This document shows, piece by piece, positions 7,586 through 18,202 of a DNA stretch of 64,000 bases (the first letter of the stretch is position 1; each line of letters starts with the position of its first letter). Source of the DNA: Xenorhabdus khoisanae (GTDB taxonomy: Bacteria > Pseudomonadota > Gammaproteobacteria > Enterobacterales > Enterobacteriaceae). The translations under genes were made by a program, and so were the position numbers. The notes beneath the pieces are model-generated. The model saw only the letters and a program-made list of their open reading frames with translations. It made no database searches and was not told where the DNA came from. The stretch covers positions 1 through 64,000 of the forward strand of contig NZ_LFCV01000050.1 of NCBI RefSeq assembly GCF_001037465.1. Reading direction: 5' to 3'.

Positions 7586-9382
7586 ATGAAGCAAATACGA
7601 AATTTCTCCATTATCGCCCACATTGACCACGGTAAGTCCACTCTATCTGACCGGATTATTCAAATCTGTGGGGGGCTGTCAGATCGTGAAATGGCAGCAC
7701 AAGTACTGGATTCAATGGATCTTGAACGTGAACGTGGCATCACTATCAAGGCGCAAAGTGTAACTCTTGATTACAAGGCAAATGACGGGCAAGTTTATCA
7801 GTTGAACTTTATCGATACGCCCGGACATGTTGACTTCTCTTATGAAGTTTCCCGTTCTCTGGCTGCTTGTGAAGGTGCTTTGCTGGTGGTTGATGCGGGT
7901 CAGGGGGTTGAAGCTCAGACCTTGGCTAACTGCTATACTGCCCTCGAAATGGATCTGGAAGTGGTTCCGGTTCTGAACAAAATTGACCTCCCAGCAGCGG
8001 AGCCAGAGCGTGTTGCAGATGAAATTGAAGACATCGTTGGCATTGATGCAACAGACGCTGTTCGTTGTTCTGCAAAAACGGGTGTCGGAGTGCAGGATGT
8101 TATTGAACGTCTGGTGAAAGAAATCCCGGCACCGGAAGGTGATCCTGATGAACCATTGCAGGCTCTGATTATTGACTCATGGTTTGACAATTACCTTGGC
8201 GTTGTTTCGCTTGTCCGTATTAAAAACGGTACATTGCGTAAGGGTGATAAAGTTAAGGTAATGAGTACAGGTCAGGTATATAACGCCGACCGTCTGGGTA
8301 TTTTCACGCCGAAGCGAATCGATCGTGACGTGCTGAATTGTGGTGAAGTGGGCTGGCTGGTTTGTGCTATCAAAGATATTTTGGGAGCTCCGGTTGGTGA
8401 TACGTTGACGACTGCACGTCACCCTGCGGAAAAAGCACTTCCGGGTTTTAAAAAGGTTAAACCGCAAGTTTATGCGGGATTATTCCCTATAAGTTCTGAT
8501 GATTATGAAGCATTCCGTGACGCATTGGGTAAATTGAGCTTAAACGACGCTTCATTATTCTATGAACCGGAAAGTTCTACCGCATTGGGCTTCGGTTTCC
8601 GTTGTGGTTTCCTTGGCTTGCTGCATATGGAAATCATTCAGGAACGTTTGGAACGTGAATATGATCTCGATTTGATTACGACTGCACCAACAGTTGTTTA
8701 TGAAGTTGAGACAAATAGTGATGATATTATTTACGTTGATAGTCCATCTAAGTTACCAGCCTTAAATAATATTAAGGAACTGCGTGAACCGATTGCAGAA
8801 TGTCATATGCTTTTGCCGAAAGAATACCTTGGCAATGTCATTACGCTCTGTGTGGAAAAACGTGGTATGCAGACTAATATGGTTTATCACGGTAACCAGG
8901 TTGCACTGACTTACGAAATCCCAATGGCTGAAGTTGTTCTGGACTTCTTTGACCGTTTGAAATCAACATCTCGTGGTTATGCATCTTTGGATTATAACTT
9001 TATCCGTTTCCAGAACTCTGACATGGTGCGTGTGGATGTTTTGATTAATGGTGAACGTGTTGATGCGCTGGCATTGATTACTCACCGTGACAACTCACAG
9101 TATCGTGGTCGTGAGTTAGTGGAAAAAATGAAAGAACTGATCCCACGTCAGCAATTTGACATTGCAATTCAGGCTGCCATAGGCGCTCACATTATTGCGC
9201 GTTCTACTGTCAAACAGTTACGTAAAAACGTACTGGCAAAATGTTATGGCGGTGACGTCAGCCGGAAGAAAAAACTATTGCAGAAGCAAAAAGAAGGTAA
9301 AAAACGCATGAAGCAGGTCGGAAATGTTGAACTGCCACAGGAAGCCTTCTTAGCAATTCTGCACGTTGGAAAAGATAATTAA
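7586..9382 (+). CDS. lepA: translation elongation factor 4 (LepA)
   Basis: LepA is a ribosome-associated GTPase implicated in back-translocation, initiation and 30S biogenesis. The 598 residues show the G1 motif AHIDHGKST near 11-19, the G3 motif DTPGH, NKID (G4) and the family-specific C-terminal domain ending in [15 protein letters not shown]. The size equals or nearly equals that of E. coli (599). lepB follows after 20 bp, the same operon as in E. coli. Confidence 0.98.
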   Translation: MKQIRNFSIIAHIDHGKSTLSDRIIQICGGLSDREMAAQVLDSMDLERERGITIKAQSVTLDYKANDGQVYQLNFIDTPGHVDFSYEVSRSLAACEGALLVVDAGQGVEAQTLANCYTALEMDLEVVPVLNKIDLPAAEPERVADEIEDIVGIDATDAVRCSAKTGVGVQDVIERLVKEIPAPEGDPDEPLQALIIDSWFDNYLGVVSLVRIKNGTLRKGDKVKVMSTGQVYNADRLGIFTPKRIDRDVLNCGEVGWLVCAIKDILGAPVGDTLTTARHPAEKALPGFKKVKPQVYAGLFPISSDDYEAFRDALGKLSLNDASLFYEPESSTALGFGFRCGFLGLLHMEIIQERLEREYDLDLITTAPTVVYEVETNSDDIIYVDSPSKLPALNNIKELREPIAECHMLLPKEYLGNVITLCVEKRGMQTNMVYHGNQVALTYEIPMAEVVLDFFDRLKSTSRGYASLDYNFIRFQNSDMVRVDVLINGERVDALALITHRDNSQYRGRELVEKMKELIPRQQFDIAIQAAIGAHIIARSTVKQLRKNVLAKCYGGDVSRKKKLLQKQKEGKKRMKQVGNVELPQEAFLAILHVGKDN

Positions 9383-9402
9383 CGAGGTTGTAAGGAGTTT
9401 AA

Positions 9403-10374
9403 ATGGCTAACACTTTTGCCTTGATCTTAACGCTAGCAACGTTAATTACCGGTATTTTTTGGTGTATAGATCGGTTTAAATTAGCTCCTGAACGCAAGAA
9501 AAAACTTGCGCTCATTCAGGAACAGGCGGCAGGCGCAGAAGCTCAGGAATCTTTGGCTAAAGAAATTAATAAACCTTCATGGGTTGATACATTTGCATCT
9601 GTCTTTCCGGTGTTAGCCATTGTTTTGGTGCTGCGTTCTTTTGTGTATGAACCTTTTCAAATCCCTTCTGGTTCAATGATGCCAACATTGTTGATCGGGG
9701 ATTTCATTCTGGTTGAAAAATTTGCTTATGGTCTGAAAGACCCGATTACACAAACAACCTTGATTAAAACGGGTGAGCCTAAGCGTGGAGATATCGCTGT
9801 TTTTAAATATCCAGTTAATCCAAGCATTGATTTTGTGAAACGAATCGTTGGCTTACCCGGAGACCGGATTGTTTACGATTATGTCAAAAAAGAGCTTCAG
9901 GTGTATCCAGATTGTGGTTGGAATGCTGAATGCAAGGGAGCTTTACCTGTCATTTATCGGGACATGTTTCCAAGTGAATGGACTATCAAAGAAGATGTAA
10001 CCCCTGAAGGGGTCCGTGTAAGTGGTGTTTATCAAGTACCACTTGATGAAATATTAGGGCCATATACACTCCGCCAAGGGGAAAGGATTGAAAGCTTAGG
10101 TAATGTGTCACACCATATTTTGACCATTCCCCCGGTGCAATCTATACCTCATTATCGTCAGGCAGGTTTGCCACCTGGTGTTTGGGTTGTGCCTGAAGGC
10201 CAATATTTCGCGATGGGTGATAACCGTGACAATAGTGCAGATAGCCGGGAGTGGGGATTCGTACCGGAGAAAAATCTGGTAGGCCGTGCAACCGCCATCT
10301 GGATGAGTTTTGAAAAACAAGAAGGTGAGTGGCCTACCGGTGTACGTTTGAACCGAATTGGTGGAATTCACTAA
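9403..10374 (+). CDS. lepB: signal peptidase I
   Basis: LepB is the inner-membrane serine protease that removes signal peptides from exported preproteins. Two N-terminal membrane segments (about 4-22 and 63-82) precede the periplasmic catalytic domain. The catalytic Ser91 in PSGSMMPT and Lys146 in FVKRIVGLPGD sit at exactly the E. coli positions, and the GDNRDNSADSR box is present. The protein has 323 residues. An AGGAG precedes the ATG. It is co-transcribed with lepA and lies 210 bp before rnc. Confidence 0.97.
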   Translation: MANTFALILTLATLITGIFWCIDRFKLAPERKKKLALIQEQAAGAEAQESLAKEINKPSWVDTFASVFPVLAIVLVLRSFVYEPFQIPSGSMMPTLLIGDFILVEKFAYGLKDPITQTTLIKTGEPKRGDIAVFKYPVNPSIDFVKRIVGLPGDRIVYDYVKKELQVYPDCGWNAECKGALPVIYRDMFPSEWTIKEDVTPEGVRVSGVYQVPLDEILGPYTLRQGERIESLGNVSHHILTIPPVQSIPHYRQAGLPPGVWVVPEGQYFAMGDNRDNSADSREWGFVPEKNLVGRATAIWMSFEKQEGEWPTGVRLNRIGGIH

Positions 10375-10466
10375 TATTTATATATTAGCGCAGCATTAAT
10401 TTATCTCACAGTGTAGAATATTCTTTCAAACGAGATGACTGGTTCCTTATGATGATGGACATCTTA

Positions 10467-10545
10467 GGGAGCCAGTGCAAACGCAACAGTTTTGTAAGGC
10501 TCCCATATTAACCTTTAGGGATATCGCCTCACAGGTCTGTTGCGT
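10467..10545 (+). promoter_or_regulatory. structured rnc leader (possible RNase III autoregulation)
   Basis: Two nested or competing stems lie in the 210-bp leader before rnc. GGGAGCC at 10467-10473 pairs with GGCTCCC at 10498-10504, and ACGCAACAG at 10481-10489 pairs with CTGTTGCGT at 10537-10545; the two interleave. E. coli RNase III cleaves hairpins in its own leader to destabilise the mRNA. The same role here is inference from position and structure. Confidence 0.5.
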
Positions 10546-10584
10546 GTGCTTTTATTTGATGAATTCTAACTGAATTGGTAGCAC

Positions 10585-11265
10585 ATGAACTCCATAATAA
10601 CGAACCGATTACAACGTAAGCTAGGATATAACTTTACACAGCACGATTTATTGCTTCAAGCCTTGACTCACCGCAGTGCCAGCAGTAAGCATAATGAACG
10701 TCTGGAATTTCTTGGCGACTCAATCCTGAGTTTTGTCATTGCTAATTCGCTTTACCATCGTTTTCCCCGTGTTGATGAAGGGGACATGAGTCGTATGCGG
10801 GCAACATTAGTGCGTGGCAATACGTTGGCAGAACTGGCTAGAGAATTTGAATTAGGTGAATGCTTACGTTTGGGGCCAGGTGAGTTAAAAAGCGGGGGAC
10901 ACCGTCGCGAATCCATTTTAGCGGATAGTATTGAAGCATTAATTGGGGCTATTTTTCTTGATAGTGATATTCAGACAATTGAAAAGATTATTTTGAGTTG
11001 GTATGAAACTCGCTTGAATGAAATCAGCCCGGGCGACAAGCAAAAAGATCCTAAAACACGTTTACAGGAATATCTGCAAGGGCGTCATTTGCCGTTGCCT
11101 ACATATTTGGTTGTTCAAGTTCGTGGGGAAGCACACGATCAGGAATTTACAATTCACTGTCAGGTCAGTGGATTTGAACAACCTGTCAGAGGAGTAGGTT
11201 CCAGTCGCCGCAAGGCAGAACAGGCGGCTGCGGAACAAGCATTAAAACAACTGGAGCTTGAATGA
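10585..11265 (+). CDS. rnc: ribonuclease III
   Basis: RNase III cleaves double-stranded RNA, processing rRNA precursors and some mRNAs. The 226-residue protein (same as E. coli) carries the signature [10 protein letters not shown] with Glu38, Glu41 and Asp45, plus the second metal site Asp114 and Glu117 in [10 protein letters not shown]-terminal double-stranded RNA-binding domain spans about 155-225. Its stop overlaps the era start (ATGA), so the two are translationally coupled. Confidence 0.98.
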   Translation: MNSIITNRLQRKLGYNFTQHDLLLQALTHRSASSKHNERLEFLGDSILSFVIANSLYHRFPRVDEGDMSRMRATLVRGNTLAELAREFELGECLRLGPGELKSGGHRRESILADSIEALIGAIFLDSDIQTIEKIILSWYETRLNEISPGDKQKDPKTRLQEYLQGRHLPLPTYLVVQVRGEAHDQEFTIHCQVSGFEQPVRGVGSSRRKAEQAAAEQALKQLELE

Positions 11266-12167
11266 GCGAAGAAAAAAACTATTGTGGATTCGTTGCAATA
11301 GTCGGGCGGCCCAACGTCGGTAAATCAACTTTATTGAATCAGTTATTGGGTCAGAAAGTATCCATCACCTCTCGTAAACCTCAAACGACGCGTCACCGCA
11401 TCATGGGGATTCATACGGAAGGGGTTTACCAGGCCATTTATGTTGATACGCCGGGCCTTCATATTGAAGAAAAACGTGCGATCAACCGTCTGATGAACCG
11501 TGCGGCGAGCAGCTCTATTGGTGATGTAGAACTGGTTATCTTTGTTGTGGAAGGTACGCACTGGACACCGGATGATGAAATGGTGGTGAGTAAGTTGCGT
11601 CACTTGCGTTGCCCTGTCCTGCTTGCCATCAATAAAGTGGACAATGTGACAGACAAAACCATTCTCCTGCCACATATCGGTTTTCTTAGCCAACAGATGA
11701 ATTTCATTGATGTTGTGCCGATCAGTGCAGAAAAAGGCATGAATGTTGATACTATTGCCAAAATTGTACGCGATCATATACCACAGGCTGAGCACCATTT
11801 CCCTGACGATTATATTACCGATCGTTCACAGCGTTTTATGGCTTCAGAAATCATCCGTGAAAAGCTGATGCGTTTCTTGGGGGATGAGCTGCCGTATTCC
11901 GTGACAGTGGAAATTGAACAATTTGTTGCCAATGAACGTGGAGGGTATAAGATCCACGGTTTGATTCTGGTAGAGCGTGATGGCCAGAAGAAAATGGTGA
12001 TTGGTAATAAAGGCAGCAAAATCAAGACGATTGGTATAGAAGCTCGTCAAGATATGGAAAGGCTGTTTGATGTAAAAGTCCATCTGGAACTGTGGGTAAA
12101 AGTAAAAGCGGGTTGGGCTGATGATGAACGAGCGCTGCGTAGCCTCGGTTACATCGACGACTTATAA
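11262..12167 (+). CDS. era: ribosome-assembly GTPase Era
   Basis: Era binds the 3' end of 16S rRNA and checks 30S maturation. At 301 residues it matches E. coli exactly. Motifs are GRPNVGKST (G1), DTPGL (G3) and NKVD (G4), followed by a C-terminal KH domain with [13 protein letters not shown]. Coupling to rnc by a 4-base overlap and the recO start 9 bp later reproduce the E. coli rnc-era-recO operon. Confidence 0.98.
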   Translation: MSEEKNYCGFVAIVGRPNVGKSTLLNQLLGQKVSITSRKPQTTRHRIMGIHTEGVYQAIYVDTPGLHIEEKRAINRLMNRAASSSIGDVELVIFVVEGTHWTPDDEMVVSKLRHLRCPVLLAINKVDNVTDKTILLPHIGFLSQQMNFIDVVPISAEKGMNVDTIAKIVRDHIPQAEHHFPDDYITDRSQRFMASEIIREKLMRFLGDELPYSVTVEIEQFVANERGGYKIHGLILVERDGQKKMVIGNKGSKIKTIGIEARQDMERLFDVKVHLELWVKVKAGWADDERALRSLGYIDDL

Positions 12168-12176
12168 GGTTGACTT

Positions 12177-12914
12177 GTGGACGGCTGGCAGAGAGCTTTT
12201 GTGCTTCATGGACGCCCTTACAGTGAAACCAGTTTATTACTGGATTTCTTTACTGAAAATGAAGGGCGGGTACGTGTTTTAGCGAAAGGCGCCCGCAGCC
12301 GTCGCTCTCATCTAAAAGGTTGCTTGCAACCTTTCACCCCGCTGCTCATTCGCTGGAGTGGGCGGGGGGAAATCAAAACATTACGAGATGCCGAACCTAT
12401 CTCATTGGCTCTTCCCTTAACGGGGAGCGTACTTTACAGCGGATTGTACGTGAATGAACTCTTATCCAGAGTTCTTGAGCAAGGAATGGCATATCCCGCT
12501 CTTTTTTTCGATTATCTCCAATGCCTACAAGTTCTCGCTGCGAGTGAATACACGCCGGAATATGCTTTGCGCCGTTTTGAGTTAGCGTTACTGACCAATA
12601 TGGGATACGGCGTAGATTATCTTCACTGTGCAGGCAGTGGTGAGCCTGTCGCGGATGAGATGACTTATCGTTATCGTGAAGAAAAAGGGTTTATTGCCAG
12701 TTTGGTTATTGATCACTACAGTTTTACAGGTTATGAACTAAAGGCGTTGGCAGCGGGTGAGTTTCCTGATGGTGCGATTTTGAAAGCAGCTAAGCGCTTT
12801 ACCCGCATTGCATTGAAGCCTTATTTGGGCGGAAAACCACTAAAAAGTCGTGAACTGTTTCGCCAATTTGTACGTAAAAAAACTGATAATCCCAACAAGA
12901 AAAATGAAAATTAA
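12177..12914 (+). CDS. recO: DNA repair protein RecO
   Basis: RecO loads RecA onto SSB-coated gaps together with RecR. The 245 residues begin with the OB-fold ([23 protein letters not shown]). The start is GTG at 12177, chosen because the N-terminus aligns with the family from its first residue. The C-terminal tail is Lys/Asn-rich. It follows era by 9 bp. Confidence 0.95.
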   Translation: MDGWQRAFVLHGRPYSETSLLLDFFTENEGRVRVLAKGARSRRSHLKGCLQPFTPLLIRWSGRGEIKTLRDAEPISLALPLTGSVLYSGLYVNELLSRVLEQGMAYPALFFDYLQCLQVLAASEYTPEYALRRFELALLTNMGYGVDYLHCAGSGEPVADEMTYRYREEKGFIASLVIDHYSFTGYELKALAAGEFPDGAILKAAKRFTRIALKPYLGGKPLKSRELFRQFVRKKTDNPNKKNEN

Positions 12915-12981
12915 AGTAAGTCACTTCTTCATGATGAAGGTATAGACTTTACTGAATTTTATATTATTGCAGGAGCTAAAA

Positions 12982-13713
12982 ATGGCTGAAGTATTGTTAG
13001 GTGTCAACATTGATCATATTGCAACCTTACGTAATGCCCGTGGGACACAATATCCTGATCCCGTTCAGGCTGCATTTGTGGCGGAACAGGCGGGAGCTGA
13101 TGGTATAACGATTCATCTGCGTGAAGACCGTCGCCACATTACTGACAGAGATGTTCAACTATTAGAAAGAACGATTCAAACTCGCATGAATCTCGAGATG
13201 GCTGTAACGGATGAAATGGTTGGTATTGCCACTCAAATCAAACCTGCTTTCTGTTGTTTAGTTCCTGAAAAGCGTCAGGAAGTCACGACAGAAGGGGGAT
13301 TGGATGTGTGTGGACAAAAAGAACATATTGCTGAGGCTGTTAAGATTCTATCGGAAGCGGGCATTCTGGTATCTCTGTTTATCGATGCGGATCACCAACA
13401 AATTGATGCTGCTGTTGAAGTTGGAGCGCCATTTATTGAGATTCACACTGGTGCGTATGCAGATGCGGAAGACGAGATACAGCAGGAAAAAGAGTTCCAG
13501 CGTATCAAAGAAGCTGTAACTTACGCGGCTGGAAAAGGCATTAAAGTCAATGCTGGTCACGGTTTGACCTATCACAATGTACAGCGTATTGCGGCCTTGC
13601 CTGAAATTTATGAACTGAATATCGGGCATGCCATCATTGGCCGTGCTGTATTTAGTGGCCTGTCTGCTGCGGTTGCGGATATGAAAACTTTATTGAGAGA
13701 AGCACGTCGTTAA
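12982..13713 (+). CDS. pdxJ: pyridoxine 5'-phosphate synthase PdxJ
   Basis: PdxJ condenses 1-deoxyxylulose 5-phosphate with 3-amino-2-oxopropyl phosphate to give pyridoxine 5'-phosphate. The ATG at 12982, with AGGAG at 12971, gives 243 residues and the expected N-terminus [20 protein letters not shown]; a TTG 15 bp upstream is less likely. Conserved blocks include [15 protein letters not shown] and VNAGHGL. The stop overlaps the acpS start (TAATG), as in other enterics. Confidence 0.97.
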   Translation: MAEVLLGVNIDHIATLRNARGTQYPDPVQAAFVAEQAGADGITIHLREDRRHITDRDVQLLERTIQTRMNLEMAVTDEMVGIATQIKPAFCCLVPEKRQEVTTEGGLDVCGQKEHIAEAVKILSEAGILVSLFIDADHQQIDAAVEVGAPFIEIHTGAYADAEDEIQQEKEFQRIKEAVTYAAGKGIKVNAGHGLTYHNVQRIAALPEIYELNIGHAIIGRAVFSGLSAAVADMKTLLREARR

Positions 13714-14093
13714 TGGGCATTATTGGATTAGGCACAGATATTGTTGAAATATCCCGTATTGAGGAAATTATCGGGCGTTCCGGTGAACGTCTGGCAAGGC
13801 GTATACTGTGCGATGGGGAATGGCAACAATATCAACAGCATAATCAGCCTGTCCGCTTCCTTGCAAAACGGTTTGCAGTCAAGGAAGCGGCAGCCAAAGC
13901 ACTTGGAACGGGTATCCGCAATGGCTTGGCCTTTAATCAATTTGAAGTTATCAATGACCTACTGGGAAAACCCACATTAAAACTTCATGGGGAGGCTAAT
14001 GTGCTGGCTAATAAACTGAATGTCAGATCTATGCATGTCACACTAGCAGATGAGCGTCGTTATGCTTGTGCGACAGTCATATTGGAAAGTTAA
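13713..14093 (+). CDS. acpS: holo-[acyl-carrier-protein] synthase AcpS
   Basis: AcpS transfers 4'-phosphopantetheine from CoA to the fatty-acid acyl carrier protein. The 126 residues match the E. coli length. The two signature blocks are [13 protein letters not shown] near the N-terminus (metal-binding Asp) and [15 protein letters not shown]. Translation is coupled to pdxJ. Only 2 bp separate it from the convergent yfhL stop. Confidence 0.97.
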   Translation: MGIIGLGTDIVEISRIEEIIGRSGERLARRILCDGEWQQYQQHNQPVRFLAKRFAVKEAAAKALGTGIRNGLAFNQFEVINDLLGKPTLKLHGEANVLANKLNVRSMHVTLADERRYACATVILES

Positions 14094-14095
14094 AT

Positions 14096-14365
<270 letters not shown>

Positions 14366-14373
14366 TTACATAA

Positions 14374-14400
14374 ATTAAGTCTTTTCATTAGTGACTTAAT
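14374..14400. promoter_or_regulatory. dyad in the yfhL upstream region
   Basis: The inverted repeat ATTAAGTC / GACTTAAT with an 11-bp spacer lies just upstream of yfhL in a 359-bp gene-free stretch (14357-14715). It could be an operator for yfhL. A weaker inverted repeat, TTCCATT / AATGGAA, is at 14569-14595. I see no gene and no known RNA in the rest of this gap. Confidence 0.35.
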
Positions 14401-14715
14401 CTTTTCCTGATTTGTTGCTTAGATCGTCCTTGTTATTCCATACGGTGTATTTTTACAAAAAACGCTCTGGGAGACTATATTAGCACAAAGTTAGCACAAA
14501 ATTTATTGAGACGTGTTTTGTCAAATAAATATTAACAATCGAACTGTGTCATTCTTGTTCAATAAACATTCCATTTAGACAATAACGGAATGGAAAGTCA
14601 TCGAAGTTCTTCCAGCCAGCTCAATGGAGAATATTTATTGATAATTTCGCCAAAAATCCCGTGTAATTATCATGGTATATACTTAGGTATGTTTTAAATA
14701 ATTTAGAGTAACAAT

Positions 14716-15360
14716 ATGATTGAATACATCGTAAAACACGGTAATGACATCGTGAAGGTCTTGGGATCTATTGGTACTTTCATTGGTATTATTTTATCTG
14801 TATTAAAGAAGCTTTATGCAGACGTGTGTGTGTTCAGAGAACGGAAAGCGATAAAGTACATTAAGTATCTGAATCAGTATAATAATTACTTGGATGAAGG
14901 TGACAAAAGTTATCTTAAATATGCGATTGCATCTGAGATAATGTTTGATACCACAAAAATTAAATCTGACAGATTCAGAAAAATATTCATCAAGCTGAAA
15001 CAAGGTGGGCTAAGTGCTGAATGTATCGCTAACCTGAAAAAGTTGAAAACATATGCTGTGTTAGATTCTGGTGTGGTTCAAGTGAAAGTTAAGCCATTTT
15101 ATTATGTTACTTATTGGTTTGAAAAGATATTTTCTATTTATTTTTTTGCATTGGCATTTGTTGTATTGATTGCGTTTTTATTAAGGGTTGATGTTTTTAC
15201 TAATACAATAGGAGGGGCTTTCGATTTTCTCTTGGTTATTTTAAGCATGATTTTATTTATGGGTATTGGGATCTACCTATTGGTATTAAGTCCATCAAAA
15301 TATCAAATTAAAGAACTGAATGATGAATTAATTCAATATAAAATTGATGATGTTTTGTAG
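14716..15360 (+). CDS. uncharacterised AT-rich membrane protein
   Basis: I do not recognise this 214-residue protein. An N-terminal hydrophobic segment (VLGSIGTFIGIILSVL, about 15-30) is followed by a Lys/Tyr-rich soluble region of about 100 residues. Two membrane segments follow (FSIYFFALAFVVLIAFLL near 138-155 and FLLVILSMILFMGIGIYLLVL near 170-190) and a short charged tail. Base composition is clearly more AT-rich than in its neighbours, suggesting acquisition. It lies at the edge of a variable insert between yfhL and tadA. Confidence 0.7.
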   Translation: MIEYIVKHGNDIVKVLGSIGTFIGIILSVLKKLYADVCVFRERKAIKYIKYLNQYNNYLDEGDKSYLKYAIASEIMFDTTKIKSDRFRKIFIKLKQGGLSAECIANLKKLKTYAVLDSGVVQVKVKPFYYVTYWFEKIFSIYFFALAFVVLIAFLLRVDVFTNTIGGAFDFLLVILSMILFMGIGIYLLVLSPSKYQIKELNDELIQYKIDDVL

Positions 15361-15444
15361 TTTAGGTTTGTGAATTTGCCATTGTGTTGTAACTTGAAGC
15401 CTGTTACATATTCATCTCAATTATGTAAGTTCCGGAGTTTTTTA

Positions 15445-16362
15445 ATGAAGGCAAGCGGTTTTATAGAAAATGGTTTTATAGAAATAGTATTACCAACTAA
15501 TTATCACACGAAGGATTTTTTAGCCTTTCATCAAAGAGATGAAATGGAAGTTTCTGAAATCGTGCAACAGAATAAAATTAAAAAGGGAATGGTCTGGCAG
15601 GAATACCCGGCTCTCCTGACAATAGCCCTTGAAAAGAATAAAGCACGTATACAGCTTGATATTGATGGCGATGGGGATCTTTGCTCAGATGAAGCATTAT
15701 CTGCGCTGGCTTCACACATGTTAGGGTTGAAGCAGCCTGTCGAATTGTTTGAATCCATATATCAAGATCATCCTGTTATTGGCGATTTGGTTACCAGACA
15801 AACGGGTTTACGCATTTATCAGTCAGCCACACCTTTTGAAGCACTAAGTTGGGCAATCATCGGCCAACAGATCAGCGTAAGTGCAGCAATTTCTATTCGA
15901 CGGCGTTTTATTCAGGCAATCGGCATCCAGCACTCTTCAGGATTATTGTGCCATCCGACTCATAAACAGGTCATTCAGTGTTCTGAACAGGATCTGCGTC
16001 AGTGTGGTTTTTCCGTAGGTAAAGCCAATGCCTTGCTGAATGTTTGCCGGCTTATCGATTCTGGCGCGTTGGCGTTGAATATTCCAGAGGGGGAAAATGA
16101 AATCAACTGTCTGACGGATAATTTACTTGCCATCAAAGGCATCGGCATGTGGACAGTTAATTATGCTTTGCTGCGGGGGCTTAATTATCTGAATGGCTCA
16201 CTGCATGGTGATGTTGCGGTAAGGCGTAATCTCCAATATTTGCTTAAGCAAGAAGATAAAGTGGGCGCTGCTCAGGCAGAAGAATGGCTGGCAGGCTTTT
16301 CTCCCTGGAAGGCTCTGGTAGGCGCACATTTATGGCGACAGCAGTCCAGTAGTGGGTATTAA
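15445..16362 (+). CDS. AlkA-like DNA-3-methyladenine glycosylase II
   Basis: This is a predicted base-excision glycosylase removing alkylated purines. From the ATG at 15445 (GGAG about 8 bp upstream) it has 305 residues; the reading frame extends 75 bp upstream but that part looks non-coding. The AlkA-type N-terminal domain is followed by the helix-hairpin-helix core, with the hairpin IKGIGMWT at 230-237 and the likely catalytic Asp256 in LHGDVAVRR. It is longer than E. coli AlkA (282) and lacks the Ada-type N-terminus. It ends immediately against the convergent fosA stop. Confidence 0.85.
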   Translation: MKASGFIENGFIEIVLPTNYHTKDFLAFHQRDEMEVSEIVQQNKIKKGMVWQEYPALLTIALEKNKARIQLDIDGDGDLCSDEALSALASHMLGLKQPVELFESIYQDHPVIGDLVTRQTGLRIYQSATPFEALSWAIIGQQISVSAAISIRRRFIQAIGIQHSSGLLCHPTHKQVIQCSEQDLRQCGFSVGKANALLNVCRLIDSGALALNIPEGENEINCLTDNLLAIKGIGMWTVNYALLRGLNYLNGSLHGDVAVRRNLQYLLKQEDKVGAAQAEEWLAGFSPWKALVGAHLWRQQSSSGY

Positions 16363-16761
16363 TTAATACCATTCCAATCCCTTGTAAGGCTTGTTCCTTA
16401 AGGTATCAAGGCGGCTTGCAAGTGAACCAACGTGGATTTCAAGTTGGTGCCCATCGGGATCAAGCAGATAAATGGATTCTCCTTCACTGCGATTCTCTTT
16501 CCATTGTTGTATACCCGCAGCCAGTATTTTCTCTTTGAAAGCAGGAAAATCATTAGCCGAAATGCTAAAGGCGATGTGGGTATAATCCCTTGCAGGTTTG
16601 GCTTCATCACAAGAAAGACAAAGCCACAGTTCTCTAAGACTTAGGTAAGCGCCATTTTGCCAACGTACATGTAGCGTAAAACCAAGCTGATTAATGTAGA
16701 AATTCAGGCTGCGTTCAAGGTTTGATGTGGTAAGTGTCAGGTGATTAAGTCCTGTCAGCAT
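16363..16761 (-). CDS. fosA: fosfomycin glutathione transferase FosA
   Basis: FosA is a Mn2+/K+-dependent VOC-fold enzyme that opens the fosfomycin epoxide with glutathione. The 132 residues align end to end with known FosA proteins. Metal ligands His7, His62 and Glu108 are present, with Thr9, Lys88, Tyr98 and Arg117 at substrate positions and the NRSEGES K+ loop. Nothing is missing, so it should be active. It is convergent with the AlkA-like gene with no gap. No mobile-element remnants flank it. Confidence 0.92.
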   Translation of the reverse strand: MLTGLNHLTLTTSNLERSLNFYINQLGFTLHVRWQNGAYLSLRELWLCLSCDEAKPARDYTHIAFSISANDFPAFKEKILAAGIQQWKENRSEGESIYLLDPDGHQLEIHVGSLASRLDTLRNKPYKGLEWY

Positions 16762-16931
16762 GGATATTTATCCTTTGGGGAAATAATGGATCTTAATAAC
16801 CAATATCAGGATGTTAAAAAAAGCGCGTTTAATAAGCAAGTTTTGTTTATAGATGAACATCCTGAATACAGATGAAATGTTATTGTTTGTTTTGCTTATA
16901 TGATACTTCCATTCATTGAGAGGTTTTGACC

Positions 16932-17585
16932 ATGTTACTTTTTTCACCATTTGAAAATCTAGCTCAACAACTTTTACCTATGGCAATAGAAGGTGATGAT
17001 GGTGCTCATGATGTTGCCCATCTTTATCGGGTATGGAGAAATGCGAAGCAAATTTGTGAAGCGGAGTCTGGTGATTTGCGGTTGGTGTTTGCTGCTGTGT
17101 TATTACACGATTGTGTGAATGTTGAAAAAAACGCCCCAAACCGACACCTTGCTTCACGCATGGCAGCAGAAAAAGCAGCATTAATATTGGAAGAGTTGGG
17201 GTGGAATGAAGAGGATATTATTGCCGTCGGTCATGCTATTGAAGCGCATAGTTATTCAGCAGGGTTAACGCCCAAAACATTGGAAGCCAAAATTGTGCAG
17301 GATGCAGATCGGCTGGATTCCATTGGTATGGTTGGTATTGGGCGCTGTTTTTATATTGCAGGGCGTATGGGGTCTTCACTGTATGATTTCCACGATCCTT
17401 TGGCAAAACACCGGGAATATAATGACAGGGCTTATACTATCGATCATTTTTATACCAAGTTACTTAAAATAGAGGCCGGATTTCAGACTGCATCGGGCAG
17501 GAAAATGGGCAGTGAAAGAACAGCACGCATGAAACTATTTCTTGATGCTTTTCTGGATGAAATTCAGGTTGAATCAGCAAATTGA
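16932..17585 (+). CDS. HD-domain phosphohydrolase (YedJ-like)
   Basis: This metal-dependent phosphohydrolase resembles E. coli YedJ over its length. His26-Asp27 in DDGAHDVAHLYRVW and His59-Asp60 in LLHDCVN form the HD metal site, and a further Asp occurs in QDADRLDSIG. The ATG at 16932 gives 217 residues; a TTG 6 bp upstream is the alternative. AGAGG lies upstream. Its substrate is unknown. It lies between the divergent fosA and tadA. Confidence 0.85.
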   Translation: MLLFSPFENLAQQLLPMAIEGDDGAHDVAHLYRVWRNAKQICEAESGDLRLVFAAVLLHDCVNVEKNAPNRHLASRMAAEKAALILEELGWNEEDIIAVGHAIEAHSYSAGLTPKTLEAKIVQDADRLDSIGMVGIGRCFYIAGRMGSSLYDFHDPLAKHREYNDRAYTIDHFYTKLLKIEAGFQTASGRKMGSERTARMKLFLDAFLDEIQVESAN

Positions 17586-17638
17586 GATGAGTAAACAATA
17601 TTGATGATGACCCGCTATAATGAACGGGATTTTCATAA

Positions 17639-18181
<543 letters not shown>

Positions 18182-18202
18182 TCAGTGATGATTGAAGGCC
18201 TG

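Noticed and set aside
11343-11798. 151-codon open frame antisense to era
   Set aside because: Lies wholly inside era on the opposite strand, with no recognisable domain or ribosome site.
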